From an uncultured Anaerolineales bacterium (GTDB lineage: Bacteria; Chloroflexota; Anaerolineae; Anaerolineales; UBA11657), in NCBI GenBank assembly GCA_913031335.1, contig CAJWGI010000021.1, forward strand, positions 1-10,720: a stretch of 10,720 nucleotides of DNA, read 5' to 3'. How positions within the stretch are numbered: position 1 is the stretch's first letter; every line of letters begins with the position of its first letter. The notes below the pieces were generated by a model. It saw nothing but the letters and a program-made list of their open reading frames with translations. It had not been told where the DNA came from and made no database searches. The translations under genes and the position numbers were made by a program. Below, in pieces: positions 1 to 7,955 of the stretch.

Positions 1-35
1 GCGCGCACTTTCGCCGGATTATCGTGGCGCGAAAA

Positions 36-44
36 TGATACAAT
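36..44 (+). promoter_or_regulatory. Extended -10 promoter element of mutL
   Basis: TGA followed by TACAAT (hexamer at 39-44, five of six matches to TATAAT) forms an extended -10. No good -35 hexamer is visible 16-18 bases upstream. Transcription would start about seven bases after the hexamer, at or next to the A of the mutL ATG at 51, and no Shine-Dalgarno lies before that ATG. The element is seen; the start site and leaderless mRNA are inferred. Confidence 0.5.
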
Positions 45-50
45 GCGGCC

Positions 51-1784
51 ATGCTTATCGCAGTGCTGACCGAATCCGTTGTCTCCAAAATCGCCGCCGG
101 CGAAGTGGTGGAGCGCCCGGCTTCGGTGGTGAAAGAGCTGCTGGAAAACGCACTCGATTCCGGCGCGAGAAGGATTAATGTGGAAGTCGAGGGCGGCGGG
201 CGGCAACTCGTACGCGTGGCCGATGATGGCGCCGGCATCCCGGCGGCGGAGGCGGAACTGGCATTCGCGCGGCACGCCACCTCCAAATTGCGCTCGGCGG
301 GTGACCTTGACGGCATCGAGACGCTCGGTTTTCGCGGCGAGGCGCTGGCCTCCATCGCTGCGGTCAGTCGCGTGCGACTGGTGACGCGCGCGCCGGGCGA
401 GCAGACCGGCACGCGCCTGCTCGCCGAGGCGGGTAACATCAGCGACCGCGCGAGCATCGGCGCGCCGCGCGGCACGGTGGTCTCGGTGGAGAACCTATTT
501 TTCAATGTTCCCGCGCGGCTGAAGTTTCTCAAATCTGATGCTGCAGAAAAAGGGCGCATTGCCCGGGTGCTCTCGCGTTACGCTCTCGCTTATCCGGCGG
601 TGCGCTTTCTGCTGCACTTCGACAACCGCCAGGCGTTTCAATCACACGGCACTGGAAACCTGCGCGATGTTCTGGTGGCCGCCTACGGGGCGGAGACGGC
701 CGGGCAGATGCTGGAACTTTCCGGAAGTGAGCAGGAGGGCATCTCTGTACATGGTTTTGTCAGTCCACCCGGACTCAGTCGCTCCAATCGGCGTGAAATC
801 ACGCTTTTCGTGAACGGGCGCTATGTACACGACGCGCAACTCGGTGTGGCGGTCACGCGCGCGTATCACACGCTGCTGATGACCGGGCGCTATCCGATTG
901 CGGTGCTTTCCATCGCGCTCCCGCCGGGAGATGTGGATGTGAACGTGCATCCGGCAAAAACGGAAGTGCGTTTCCGGCAGCGCAACCGCGTCTTCCGCGC
1001 TGTGGAGCGCGAGGTGCGCCGGACGCTGCTGAATCAGGCACCGGTGCAGAGTGCGACGCCATCGGGATGGGCGCAGACGGGCGCTGCCGCCGCGCTCCAC
1101 TGGCAAGAGCCGGTCGCCGTTGGCACGCGCGCGGACGAGGCCCCCGCGCAGGCTGCCGACTCCATCCTGGCAGCTGGAACCCAGGCCGGGCTTCCTGTGG
1201 GCGGAGTGCCGCTGCTGCGCGTCATTGGTCAGGTCGGCGCGGCTTACATCGTCGCTGAAGGCCCGGACGGGCTATATCTGATTGACCAGCACGCTGCCCA
1301 CGAGCGAATCCTTTATGAGGCTTTCATGGCCGCCGCGCAGGGCGCGCAGGTGGAATCGCAGACCTTGCTTCAGGCTGCGACGGTCACGCTGGCGTCGCAG
1401 GAAGCGGAGGATCTGCGGCATCAGCTCGATGCCTTGCAGGGTCTGGGCTTCGAAGTGGAGCCCTTTGGGGGCGATAGTTTCGTAGTGCGCGCACTTCCGG
1501 CTGTGCTTGGCGCGGTCACGGCCGAGCAGGCGCTGCGCGGCGTGGTGGAGCACGACAATGATGATGGGCACGTATTGCCGCCGGGTGCGGAAGCGCGCAT
1601 CATCACGCGGGTGTGCAAGCGCGCCGCCGTGCGCGCCGGGCAAGTGCTTTCGCATGAAGAGCAGGCGGCGCTGTTGCGACGGCTGGAGAAATGTCTTTCG
1701 CCGCGCACCTGCCCGCACGGTCGTCCCACCATGATTCATTTGAGCGTGGAGACGCTGCAGCGGCAGTTCGGGCGAAAAGGTTAA
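51..1784 (+). CDS. mutL: DNA mismatch repair protein MutL (endonuclease type)
   Basis: MutL is the ATP-driven matchmaker of mismatch repair, acting with MutS and, in bacteria without MutH, nicking the daughter strand itself. The N-terminal GHKL ATPase is complete: E32-N33 in the ENALDSGA motif, D58-D59-G60 with G62, and GFRGEAL at 93-99. A variable linker spans roughly residues 330-390. The C-terminal dimerisation and nuclease domain has the full DQHA(x)2E(x)4E metal motif at 412-423, the VCKRAAVR segment from 521, and CPHGRP at 554-559. It should therefore be an active nuclease. The 577-residue length is normal for the family. The ATG at 51 is preferred because the protein starts only about a dozen residues before the conserved KIAAGEVVERPASVVKEL block, as in other MutL proteins. 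There is no visible ribosome binding site. The next gene follows after 29 bases on the same strand. Confidence 0.98.
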   Translation: MLIAVLTESVVSKIAAGEVVERPASVVKELLENALDSGARRINVEVEGGGRQLVRVADDGAGIPAAEAELAFARHATSKLRSAGDLDGIETLGFRGEALASIAAVSRVRLVTRAPGEQTGTRLLAEAGNISDRASIGAPRGTVVSVENLFFNVPARLKFLKSDAAEKGRIARVLSRYALAYPAVRFLLHFDNRQAFQSHGTGNLRDVLVAAYGAETAGQMLELSGSEQEGISVHGFVSPPGLSRSNRREITLFVNGRYVHDAQLGVAVTRAYHTLLMTGRYPIAVLSIALPPGDVDVNVHPAKTEVRFRQRNRVFRAVEREVRRTLLNQAPVQSATPSGWAQTGAAAALHWQEPVAVGTRADEAPAQAADSILAAGTQAGLPVGGVPLLRVIGQVGAAYIVAEGPDGLYLIDQHAAHERILYEAFMAAAQGAQVESQTLLQAATVTLASQEAEDLRHQLDALQGLGFEVEPFGGDSFVVRALPAVLGAVTAEQALRGVVEHDNDDGHVLPPGAEARIITRVCKRAAVRAGQVLSHEEQAALLRRLEKCLSPRTCPHGRPTMIHLSVETLQRQFGRKG

Positions 1785-1813
1785 GCCGCCGCCCGCAATA
1801 AAGGTATATCGAC

Positions 1814-2779
1814 ATGCTCGCAATCTGGCTGCAACACAAAGAGTTGCGCCTGCGTGACGACCTGCAGATTCCGGCGCCACTGCCCGGGGAAGCGTTGGTG
1901 CGCGTGCTGCGCGCCGGAATCTGCAACACCGATCTGGAGCTGACGCGCGGGTATTATCCCTTCACCGGCGTGCTCGGGCATGAGTTCGTCGGCGTGGTGG
2001 AGCAGGGCCCGCATGAGTTGCTGGGCGAGCGCGTGGTGGGCGAGATTAATGCGGTCTGCGGCCAGTGCGCGCACTGCCGACACGGAAGGCGAACACATTG
2101 CGCCAACCGCACTGTGCTTGGAATCATGCAGCGCGATGGCGCCTTCGCGCAATACCTGACGCTGCCGACAGAGAACCTGCATGTGGTTCCAGCAGTGCTT
2201 TCTACCGATGCCGCCACCTTCGCTGAGCCGCTGGCAGCCGCGCTGCAGATTCAAGAGCAGCTCCCGATAGGGTTGGGAGACCGCGTGCTGCTGGTGGGCG
2301 CGGGGAAACTGGGGCAGCTTATCGCGCAGACGCTGGCGCTGACCGGTTGCGATTTGTATGTGGTCGGCCGCAACCGCGCCAAACTGGAGCTGCTTGATCA
2401 AAGCCGAATTGCAACCGGCGCGGCGGCAGATGTGCCCGCGGGGGAGTTCGACATAGCGGTGGACTGTACCGGAAACGCGGATGGGTTCGCCATCGCTCGG
2501 GCGGCGCTGCGCCCACGGGGGACGCTGCTGCTGAAAAGCACCTACGCGGATCGACTCAACGTGGATGCCTCCGCTCTGGTGGTGGACGAAATCACGCTGC
2601 TCGGCTCGCGCTGCGGCCCGTTCGCGCCGGCGCTGCGCCTGCTCTCCGAAGGGCGGGTGCAGGTGGAGCCGCTCATCCACGCCCGTTATGGGCTTGTGGA
2701 TGGATTGGCCGCCTTTGAGCGGGCACAGCAGCGCGGAATCCTTAAGGTGCTGCTGACGATGGAATCTTCCGGTGGGTAA
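1814..2779 (+). CDS. Zinc-dependent medium-chain alcohol dehydrogenase-like protein
   Basis: This is a medium-chain dehydrogenase/reductase, an NAD(P)-dependent oxidoreductase of the alcohol/threonine/sorbitol dehydrogenase class; the substrate cannot be read from the sequence. The GroES-like N-terminal half carries the catalytic zinc ligands C37 (GICNTD) and H56-E57 (GHEFVG), with a possible further ligand at E138 (FAEPLA). A structural zinc lobe has cysteines at 82, 85, 88 and 96 with the classic spacing. The Rossmann half has the nucleotide-binding glycines in VGAGKLG (161-167), and VDCTGN lies later in the fold. At 321 residues it is slightly short for the family (about 340-350) but has no evident gap. 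The start is supported by AAAGG at 1800-1804, nine bases before the ATG. It may be cotranscribed with mutL, but nothing shows a shared function. Confidence 0.9.
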   Translation: MLAIWLQHKELRLRDDLQIPAPLPGEALVRVLRAGICNTDLELTRGYYPFTGVLGHEFVGVVEQGPHELLGERVVGEINAVCGQCAHCRHGRRTHCANRTVLGIMQRDGAFAQYLTLPTENLHVVPAVLSTDAATFAEPLAAALQIQEQLPIGLGDRVLLVGAGKLGQLIAQTLALTGCDLYVVGRNRAKLELLDQSRIATGAAADVPAGEFDIAVDCTGNADGFAIARAALRPRGTLLLKSTYADRLNVDASALVVDEITLLGSRCGPFAPALRLLSEGRVQVEPLIHARYGLVDGLAAFERAQQRGILKVLLTMESSGG

Positions 2780-2805
2780 TATCGGCGGCGAGCGAGCTCC
2801 TTAGA

Positions 2806-3561
2806 TTACAACTCGATTCTCATCAAATCGCGCGCGAGTTTGACCGGGCCGCTGAATTGGTTGCGCGCCTCGGAGAGAAGCTTGGATTCGTCCGGGCGGT
2901 GCACGTCATAGTGGATGAGATAGAGCGTGCCGACCTGCGCCCGGGCAGCCACCTCTCCGGCCTGCGCGGCGCTGCTGTGCCCGTTGGTTGCAGCCGTGGC
3001 CTCGTGCAGCAGCACGTCCGCGCCCGCAGCCAGGCGCGAAATGGAAGCGCACGGGGCGGTATCGGCGGAATAGGCAAGTGCGCGCCCGCCGGATTCGTCT
3101 GTAATGTGCAACCCGACGACCGGTACCATGTGCTCGTCCGGTGAAGCGCTAACGGTGAAATCACTGTTCGTCAGCACTGGCGCGTTCTCGTTCAGGGGAA
3201 TCTCGTGCAGATCGACCGAGAAGAAACCGGGCCACTGCCGCCAGTCACATGCATCCATCAGTTGACTGAAGCGCTGCAGGCAATGCGCCGGCGCGTGGAT
3301 GCGCAACGGTTGTTTGCGGCCGAGCAACCACATGTTCATCAGCATTAGCGGCGCGCCACTGATGTGGTCGGGATGGAAATGCGTCAAAATCAGGTCGCTG
3401 ATGGAATCGTAGGCTATTCCCGCCTGCGCCAGCCGCACAGTTGGGTTGGAACCGCAGTCCACCAGAATGCCGCTGTGCTTGCCGTGTACGGCGAAGTGGG
3501 TGAGCTCGTGGGCGGCGTCCGGAATGGAATGTGCGCAGCCGAGAATGGTAATGGTAGCCAC
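2806..3561 (-). CDS. RNase Z-like MBL-fold metal-dependent hydrolase
   Basis: This is a metallo-beta-lactamase-fold hydrolase of the ribonuclease Z/arylsulfatase-like branch, 251 residues and probably cytoplasmic, with no signal peptide. The two-metal site is complete: H61-x-H63-x-D65-H66 (HFHPDH), H144 in the PDEHMVPVVG segment, D167 (YSADT), H195 in GHSSAAQAG and H217 near the end (LIHYD). The early GCAHSIPDA and DCGSNP segments also fit the RNase Z-like pattern. It could be a tRNA 3'-processing enzyme or, more likely given the divergent central region, an esterase-like paralogue; sequence alone does not decide. The GTG at 3561 is the only reasonable start, because an in-frame stop lies four codons upstream. 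GGGAG sits three bases before it, which is tight. It begins 10 bases after the end of the broken sirtuin gene, suggesting an operon with translation coupled to that gene. It converges with the dehydrogenase gene, 26 bases apart. Confidence 0.88.
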   Translation of the reverse strand: MATITILGCAHSIPDAAHELTHFAVHGKHSGILVDCGSNPTVRLAQAGIAYDSISDLILTHFHPDHISGAPLMLMNMWLLGRKQPLRIHAPAHCLQRFSQLMDACDWRQWPGFFSVDLHEIPLNENAPVLTNSDFTVSASPDEHMVPVVGLHITDESGGRALAYSADTAPCASISRLAAGADVLLHEATAATNGHSSAAQAGEVAARAQVGTLYLIHYDVHRPDESKLLSEARNQFSGPVKLARDLMRIEL

Positions 3562-3571
3562 GCGCTCCCGG

Positions 3572-4287
3572 TCAGGTCACTTTGGTCTCTCGCGTGTGAA
3601 CGGCTCGCACTGCGGGCAGCCGAGCGGCGATTGCGGGCAGCGCCTCGGCCACATCGGCGTGCAGTACCACGTTCGCCGCATGGTCGAGCTGCGTCTCTTC
3701 ACGGTTGATGATGATCAGCGCAGCGCCGCCTATTGTGCCTCCCGCATTGTCTTTTCCGGAAGTATCTCGCCAAACAGGATGACATCGGGTTTCAGCACGC
3801 TCCGGCATTGCGCACAGGTCGGCAATCCCGTTCCCGCGCACAGCAATTGCTCCCTGAACTGGTCGCTCGCGTAAGTGCGGCCGCAGCTCAGACAACTGGC
3901 AGCGCTGATGTCCCCGTGGAGCTCGAACATCCGCTGTGAACCGGCGCGGCGATGCAGCTGATCTATGTTCTGGGTGATGAGCGCTGCCAGGAATCCGGCG
4001 CGCTCAAGCGCTGCCAGCGCATGGTGGCCGGAGTTGGGTTCCGCCGCAAACATCCGCTGCGCCAGCGGGCGAACCCATTCGTAGAATGCTTCCGGCTTGC
4101 GCCGAAAGCTGGCCAGCGAGGCCACCTCCATCGGGTCGGCACGTTCCCACAGTCCGGTGCCGTGGCTACGGAAATCGGGAATGCCAGAGGCGGTGGACAT
4201 GCCTGCGCCGGTGAATGCCACCGCGTGGCGAGCCCTTCGAAACAGCCGCACAGTGGCCCCAATGAATTGTTCCTCGGACGATTGCAC
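3572..4287 (-). pseudogene. Sir2-family NAD-dependent deacylase, internal deletion and frameshift
   Basis: Sirtuins remove acyl groups from lysine using NAD. The first 185 codons (4287 down to 3730) match the family well: GAGMSTASGIPDFRS at 27-41, QNID at 106-109, catalytic H124 in ELHGD, zinc cysteines 132, 135, 158 and 161, and LFGE at 171-174. The frame ends abruptly at TAG (3730-3732) just after MREAQ. Immediately beyond, in another frame, 3730 down to 3575 encodes the expected C-terminal end (GGAALIIINREETQLDHAAN, then VVLHADVAEALP), with its stop at 3572-3574. Between these parts every sirtuin I know has roughly 30 residues, including the GTS/GSS loop and the xVxPA helix that bind NAD; they are absent here. 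The simplest reading is deletion of about 94 bases, which both removes the segment and shifts frame. The start is GTG at 4287, supported by AAAGG six bases upstream. An assembly collapse remains possible. Confidence 0.88.
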
Positions 4288-4424
4288 CGAAAACCTTTCC
4301 GCGCAAGTCTAGCATACGCGTCTGTGGGCGACAATTTTCGTCCAATTGAAGGTTAGCGGGTGGTATCGTCAATACTGGCGGCAGGAAATGTGCGACCAAC
4401 GACAGGCTCCCCGGAAGGCCCAGA

Positions 4425-4433
4425 TGCTATAAT
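4425..4433 (+). promoter_or_regulatory. Extended -10 promoter of the sensor kinase
   Basis: TGC followed by a perfect TATAAT at 4428-4433 is a textbook extended -10. No convincing -35 lies 16-18 bases upstream, which such promoters can do without. The predicted start near 4440 gives a leader of about 65 bases before the GTG at 4505. The element lies in the 217-base divergent gap shared with the sirtuin gene. Confidence 0.65.
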
Positions 4434-4504
4434 CGCAGCGTGTTGGTGGCGATGTCCGCGCGCTGTGCCGCGCAGGGTCGTAGAAGAGCAAAGGAGTAAC
4501 CGTT

Positions 4505-7500
4505 GTGGACGTCCTGCCCATTGACTTCTCCCCCCAATTGCATTGGCCGGCATGGTGGCCGGGCAATGCGGTGCTGTTCGTCGGCCTGTTGGCCGTGGCT
4601 TTTTCCCTTCACCGACGCAGACACACATGGAAAGACCTAACTGCAGCCGCGCGGCGTGGCTTCTGGCTGCTGCTGCTGATGGCTGTGGTGGTCAACATTA
4701 CTCCCGCCCTTTCATTGACAGTTGAGCACCCCTTAATTCCGACCGGCCCTGATGGGCCAACTGAAATCACGTTATTGTCATACGCTCCGGTTGTGCTCGC
4801 GGCCGGCTGGTGGGGAGGTGGTTCCGCTGTGGTGCTCGCGCTGGTGGGCGGGCTGGCGAACGCCTTATGGCATGGCCAACATCTGTTTGCCCTGCTGGAA
4901 TGGGCGTTGGTTGCCGGGCTGGTTTCTTATCTGGTGCGCCAGGATTACATCGGCGGGTTACCGGCACTGCTGCGCCGGCCGCTGCCGGCGGTGCTCGTTG
5001 TGGGCATGCTGGTCTGGCCTTTGCAACTCGCCTCTTTGATATTGGATGCTGGTCCGCGCGGACTTTCACAACTGGACCTGACAACCACAATCTGGTCCGG
5101 CAGCGCGCCGCCCCTGTTTGGCGCACTGCTTATAACCGGTCTGGTGGGCGAAGTCGCGCGCGGAATCGCGCCCAACCACTGGTACCGAAAAACGCCACGC
5201 CGGCTGCCACCTTACGCCGCCAATCTCAACAGACGGCTGCTTTTCGCGTTGCTGCCCATGGCTCTGGTGGGCATTGCGGCATTGTTCTGGGCAAACACAC
5301 TCATCGCTCGGAGCGCAGCCACGCGCCTGGTAGTGCACCAAATGGAGCGGGACGCGGAGCATGCCGCCGAGATTATCCCTTTCTTCATCCGCACCGGTGA
5401 GAGCCTGGCGCTGGATCTCTCCCGGGAGCCGCGCCTGCGCAGCGGCGACGCGCGCGCGCGCGCGCAGCATCTATCGCAGGAAATTCGCACCGTGCCGTAT
5501 TTCAGCCAGTTGGTGTTTTTCGACGCGCTGGGACGACCGCTGGCTGGCTATCCAGAGACCGATGTGACCGTGCTTGGGTTGACACCAGCCGAGATTGCCG
5601 CTGTGCAAGTTGGCCTGCAGGGAGTGCCGGGCCATGAGCTGGTGTTTCCGGAGCGGGACAGCGCAGCCGCTCTGGTTTCTTTTGTCTCGCCGGTGACCGA
5701 TCCCGATACGGGGGCCTCAGGGGGCGCATTGCTTGGCCGTGCGGAAATAGTCAGCAGCCCGCTCATGCTACCGGCAATCAACAGTTTGCAGGGTTTACTG
5801 GTCGGCTCCGGTATGGGTTTTATCACGGACGGGCAGGACCGCATCCTTTACCACCCTGATGCGGCCCGCTTGCGGCAGGTTTGGCGACCGGCCAGCGATG
5901 CTCAGGCGCTGCCAACGACCTCTGTTAGCGGCCATGCGTATCAGGATCAGGCCTCAGATGGTTCCGGGCGATTGGTGTACTACCTTCCGGTAGAGGGCCA
6001 CCCGTGGAACGTGGTGATTGTAGTGCCGGTCTCCGCGGTGCTGACTCAGGCCACTAGGATTTCCTTTCCGCTCGCCTTGCTTTTGCTGGCCGGCGGCGTG
6101 CTCGGAATCGTGTTTCTGCTGATGATTAGCCGACACCTTACCCGGCCGCTGGGCGCGCTGGCCACCGCCACTGAGCAGATTACGGCCGGAAAACTGGACG
6201 AGCCGGTGCGGATAAGCGGCGCGGATGAGGTGGGCCGGTTGGGCGAGGCCTTCGAGCGTATGCGCGTGCGCGTGCGTTCGCAAGTGGACGGGCTCAGCCT
6301 GCTCCTGCAGGCTTCCATTTCCGTGGCCAGCAGCCTTAATCTGGAGGAGTCTTTGCCGCCCATTTTGCAGGGCGCTTTGAGCGTGACTGACGCCGAGGGC
6401 GCGCGCCTGCTGCTCATGCCGTTTGATGGGCGGCAGGATAAACTACAGAGTTATTCTGCCGGGGCGGGCGCTGCTGAGATGAGCGCGTTTGATGCCAATA
6501 TCCTCCAGCTGGTCGAGGCGGAGGCAGAGATTGTTGCAATAGAGAATGTGGCCCGCGCGCGAACAGTGCTGGACGTCGGCGCTGGGCCGCACTCTCTGCA
6601 GGCGGTCATCGCGCTGCCGCTGCAGCACGAGGCCAATCTGCTGGGTACGCTCTGGCTGGGTTACACTGAGCCACACCATTTTTCGCGCGAAGAATCTGAT
6701 CTGCTGACCACGCTGGCGGGTCAGGCGGCGGTGGCTGTGGCGAACGCCCGCTTGTTCGAGGCCAGCGAGGGCGGCCGGCAGCAACTTGCCGCCATTCTCA
6801 CCGCCACCCCGGACGCGGTAATCGTCACCGACTCGAGATTGCGCCTGTTGCTGCTCAACCCGGCTGCCGAGGATCTTTTCGAGCTGCAAGAGCAGCAGAT
6901 CACAGGGCGGCGCATCAACGAGATGATTCATCAACCCCAACTGGCCGTCGCCCTGCGCGCGAGCGATGAGCGCGCCTCCGCTCACGAAATAAAACTTCCG
7001 GATGGGCGCACGTTCTCGGCCTCGACCTCCTCAATATTGCGGCAGGACGGTTCTATTATCGGCCGCCTGGCCGTGTTGCGTGACGTCACAGATTTCAAGC
7101 AACTTGACCGGCAAAAAACTGACGCAATCGCTGCCGTCAGCCACGACCTAAAAAACCCTCTTTCGCTCATGCACGGCTACGCCTCAATGCTGCCGATGGT
7201 GGGCCAACTCAATGCCCGCCAGCGCGATTTTTCCGAGAAGATTGTGGCTGGCGTTGAGCAGATGAGTACGCTGATAGAGGATGTGCTTGATTTGCATCGT
7301 ATCGAATCTGCGCCGGGCTCAGACTGGGAAAGATGCCGGCTGGAAGTTCTGCTGCAGCAAGTGGTAGAGGAAATGCGACCGGCTGCCGTTGCCAAAGGTA
7401 TCCAGCTGGCCTGTGCGGCTGCTACCGGAATAGAGCCTGTCTCCGGCGATGAGAATTTGCTGCGGCGGGCCATCCGCCATCTGCTCGACAACGGAGTGCG

Positions 7501-7804
7501 CTACACGTCCGCCGGGGGCAGCGTGCAGGCACGGGTGGAAATGCGCGCCGAGGGCGTTGTGATAGCGGTCGCCGATAGCGGCGTCGGCATCTCCCGCGCC
7601 GACCAGGACCGGCTGTTTGAGCGGTTCTACCGCGTGAAGGGTCAGCAGGAGGGCGAATCAGGCGGCAGCGGCCTTGGGCTTGCTTTCGTCAAATCAATCG
7701 CTGAGCGCCACGGCGGGCGCGTATGGCTGGAAAGTCAACTGGGGCAGGGCAGCACCTTCTTCCTCTCCCTGCCTACTCAGAAGGGCGACGGCGACGAAAG
7801 CTGA
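4505..7804 (+). CDS. Multi-domain membrane sensor histidine kinase (Cache-HAMP-GAF-PAS)
   Basis: This is an orphan hybrid-input sensor kinase of 1099 residues. Residues 20-220 contain about six hydrophobic segments forming an integral-membrane module. A further helix at about 244-266 and one at 519-541 flank an extracytoplasmic region (about 270-515) that reads as a double Cache ligand-binding domain (GFITDGQDRILYHPD at 438-452, HPWNVVIVVP at 499-508). A HAMP linker (about 541-595), GAF domain (about 613-752) and PAS domain (about 757-868) follow. The transmitter is complete: phosphoacceptor H880 in SHDLKNPLS, N-box N996, G1 box D1024-x-G1026-x-G1028, F box LFERFYR, and G2 box GGSGLGL at 1053-1059. 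It should autophosphorylate. The GTG start is fixed by AAAGGAG at 4490-4496, eight bases upstream. No response regulator is in the window, so the partner and signal are unknown. A (CG)8 run lies within the Cache coding region. Confidence 0.95.
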   Translation: MDVLPIDFSPQLHWPAWWPGNAVLFVGLLAVAFSLHRRRHTWKDLTAAARRGFWLLLLMAVVVNITPALSLTVEHPLIPTGPDGPTEITLLSYAPVVLAAGWWGGGSAVVLALVGGLANALWHGQHLFALLEWALVAGLVSYLVRQDYIGGLPALLRRPLPAVLVVGMLVWPLQLASLILDAGPRGLSQLDLTTTIWSGSAPPLFGALLITGLVGEVARGIAPNHWYRKTPRRLPPYAANLNRRLLFALLPMALVGIAALFWANTLIARSAATRLVVHQMERDAEHAAEIIPFFIRTGESLALDLSREPRLRSGDARARAQHLSQEIRTVPYFSQLVFFDALGRPLAGYPETDVTVLGLTPAEIAAVQVGLQGVPGHELVFPERDSAAALVSFVSPVTDPDTGASGGALLGRAEIVSSPLMLPAINSLQGLLVGSGMGFITDGQDRILYHPDAARLRQVWRPASDAQALPTTSVSGHAYQDQASDGSGRLVYYLPVEGHPWNVVIVVPVSAVLTQATRISFPLALLLLAGGVLGIVFLLMISRHLTRPLGALATATEQITAGKLDEPVRISGADEVGRLGEAFERMRVRVRSQVDGLSLLLQASISVASSLNLEESLPPILQGALSVTDAEGARLLLMPFDGRQDKLQSYSAGAGAAEMSAFDANILQLVEAEAEIVAIENVARARTVLDVGAGPHSLQAVIALPLQHEANLLGTLWLGYTEPHHFSREESDLLTTLAGQAAVAVANARLFEASEGGRQQLAAILTATPDAVIVTDSRLRLLLLNPAAEDLFELQEQQITGRRINEMIHQPQLAVALRASDERASAHEIKLPDGRTFSASTSSILRQDGSIIGRLAVLRDVTDFKQLDRQKTDAIAAVSHDLKNPLSLMHGYASMLPMVGQLNARQRDFSEKIVAGVEQMSTLIEDVLDLHRIESAPGSDWERCRLEVLLQQVVEEMRPAAVAKGIQLACAAATGIEPVSGDENLLRRAIRHLLDNGVRYTSAGGSVQARVEMRAEGVVIAVADSGVGISRADQDRLFERFYRVKGQQEGESGGSGLGLAFVKSIAERHGGRVWLESQLGQGSTFFLSLPTQKGDGDES

Positions 7805-7824
7805 ACAGCGCCCAACCGCCGGCA

Positions 7825-7853
7825 TTTACAATCCTGCCCTGCCGTGGTAGACT
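7825..7853 (+). promoter_or_regulatory. Promoter of the rpsF-ssb-rpsR cluster
   Basis: TTTACA at 7825-7830 (five of six to TTGACA) and TAGACT at 7848-7853 (four of six to TATAAT) are separated by exactly 17 bases, and a TGG precedes the -10 as an extended element. The predicted start near 7860 leaves about 95 bases of leader before the rpsF ATG. It begins 20 bases after the kinase stop codon, so the ribosomal cluster is probably transcribed independently. Confidence 0.65.
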
Positions 7854-7907
7854 CGCCGCGTTGCGAGCAGGGTGTCTGCCTCTCGCTTTCCGCTCCAATT
7901 AGGCGTT

Positions 7908-7945
7908 CTCTCCGAACCCGAAAGGGGTTATCCCGAGGAAAGAGG
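7908..7945 (+). promoter_or_regulatory. Candidate S6:S18-binding leader structure upstream of rpsF
   Basis: AACCC (7915-7919) and GGGTT (7925-7929) form a perfect five-pair stem with a GAAAG loop. Below it, CTCTCC (7908-7913) can pair with GG-AA-AGAG (7937-7944), leaving an asymmetric 3' bulge ATCCCGA (7930-7936) that contains CCG. Bacterial rpsF leaders are known in which the S6:S18 complex binds a hairpin with a bulged CCG. Here the lower stem's 3' strand is the rpsF Shine-Dalgarno region (AGGAAAGAGG), so binding could block translation. The pairing is seen; the regulatory role is inferred. A competing pairing of CTTTCC (7886-7891) with GGAAAG (7937-7942) also exists. Confidence 0.45.
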
Positions 7946-7955
7946 TTTTCCGATA

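Noticed and set aside
9-34. TTTCG/CGAAA inverted repeat upstream of mutL as an operator or terminator
   Set aside because: Only five pairs plus a broken inner stem; not distinguishable from chance in GC-rich DNA.
642-1106. Long antisense frames opposite mutL, the dehydrogenase and the kinase
   Set aside because: They mirror well-supported genes, show no recognisable family and are expected from high third-position GC.
3725-3740. Programmed frameshift rescuing the sirtuin
   Set aside because: A frame change would not restore the roughly 30 missing residues of the NAD-binding segment, and no slippery sequence is seen.
4311-4345. Minus-strand promoter for the sirtuin gene (TATGCT at 4311-4316)
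   Set aside because: Only four of six matches and the nearest TTGxxx boxes are at wrong spacing (12 and 23 bases); a promoter must exist in the gap but I cannot place it.
7872-7955. Upstream GTG start giving S6 a 28-residue N-terminal extension
   Set aside because: The extension has no S6-like sequence, overlaps the structured leader, and the ATG at 7956 begins the conserved protein behind a purine-rich ribosome site.
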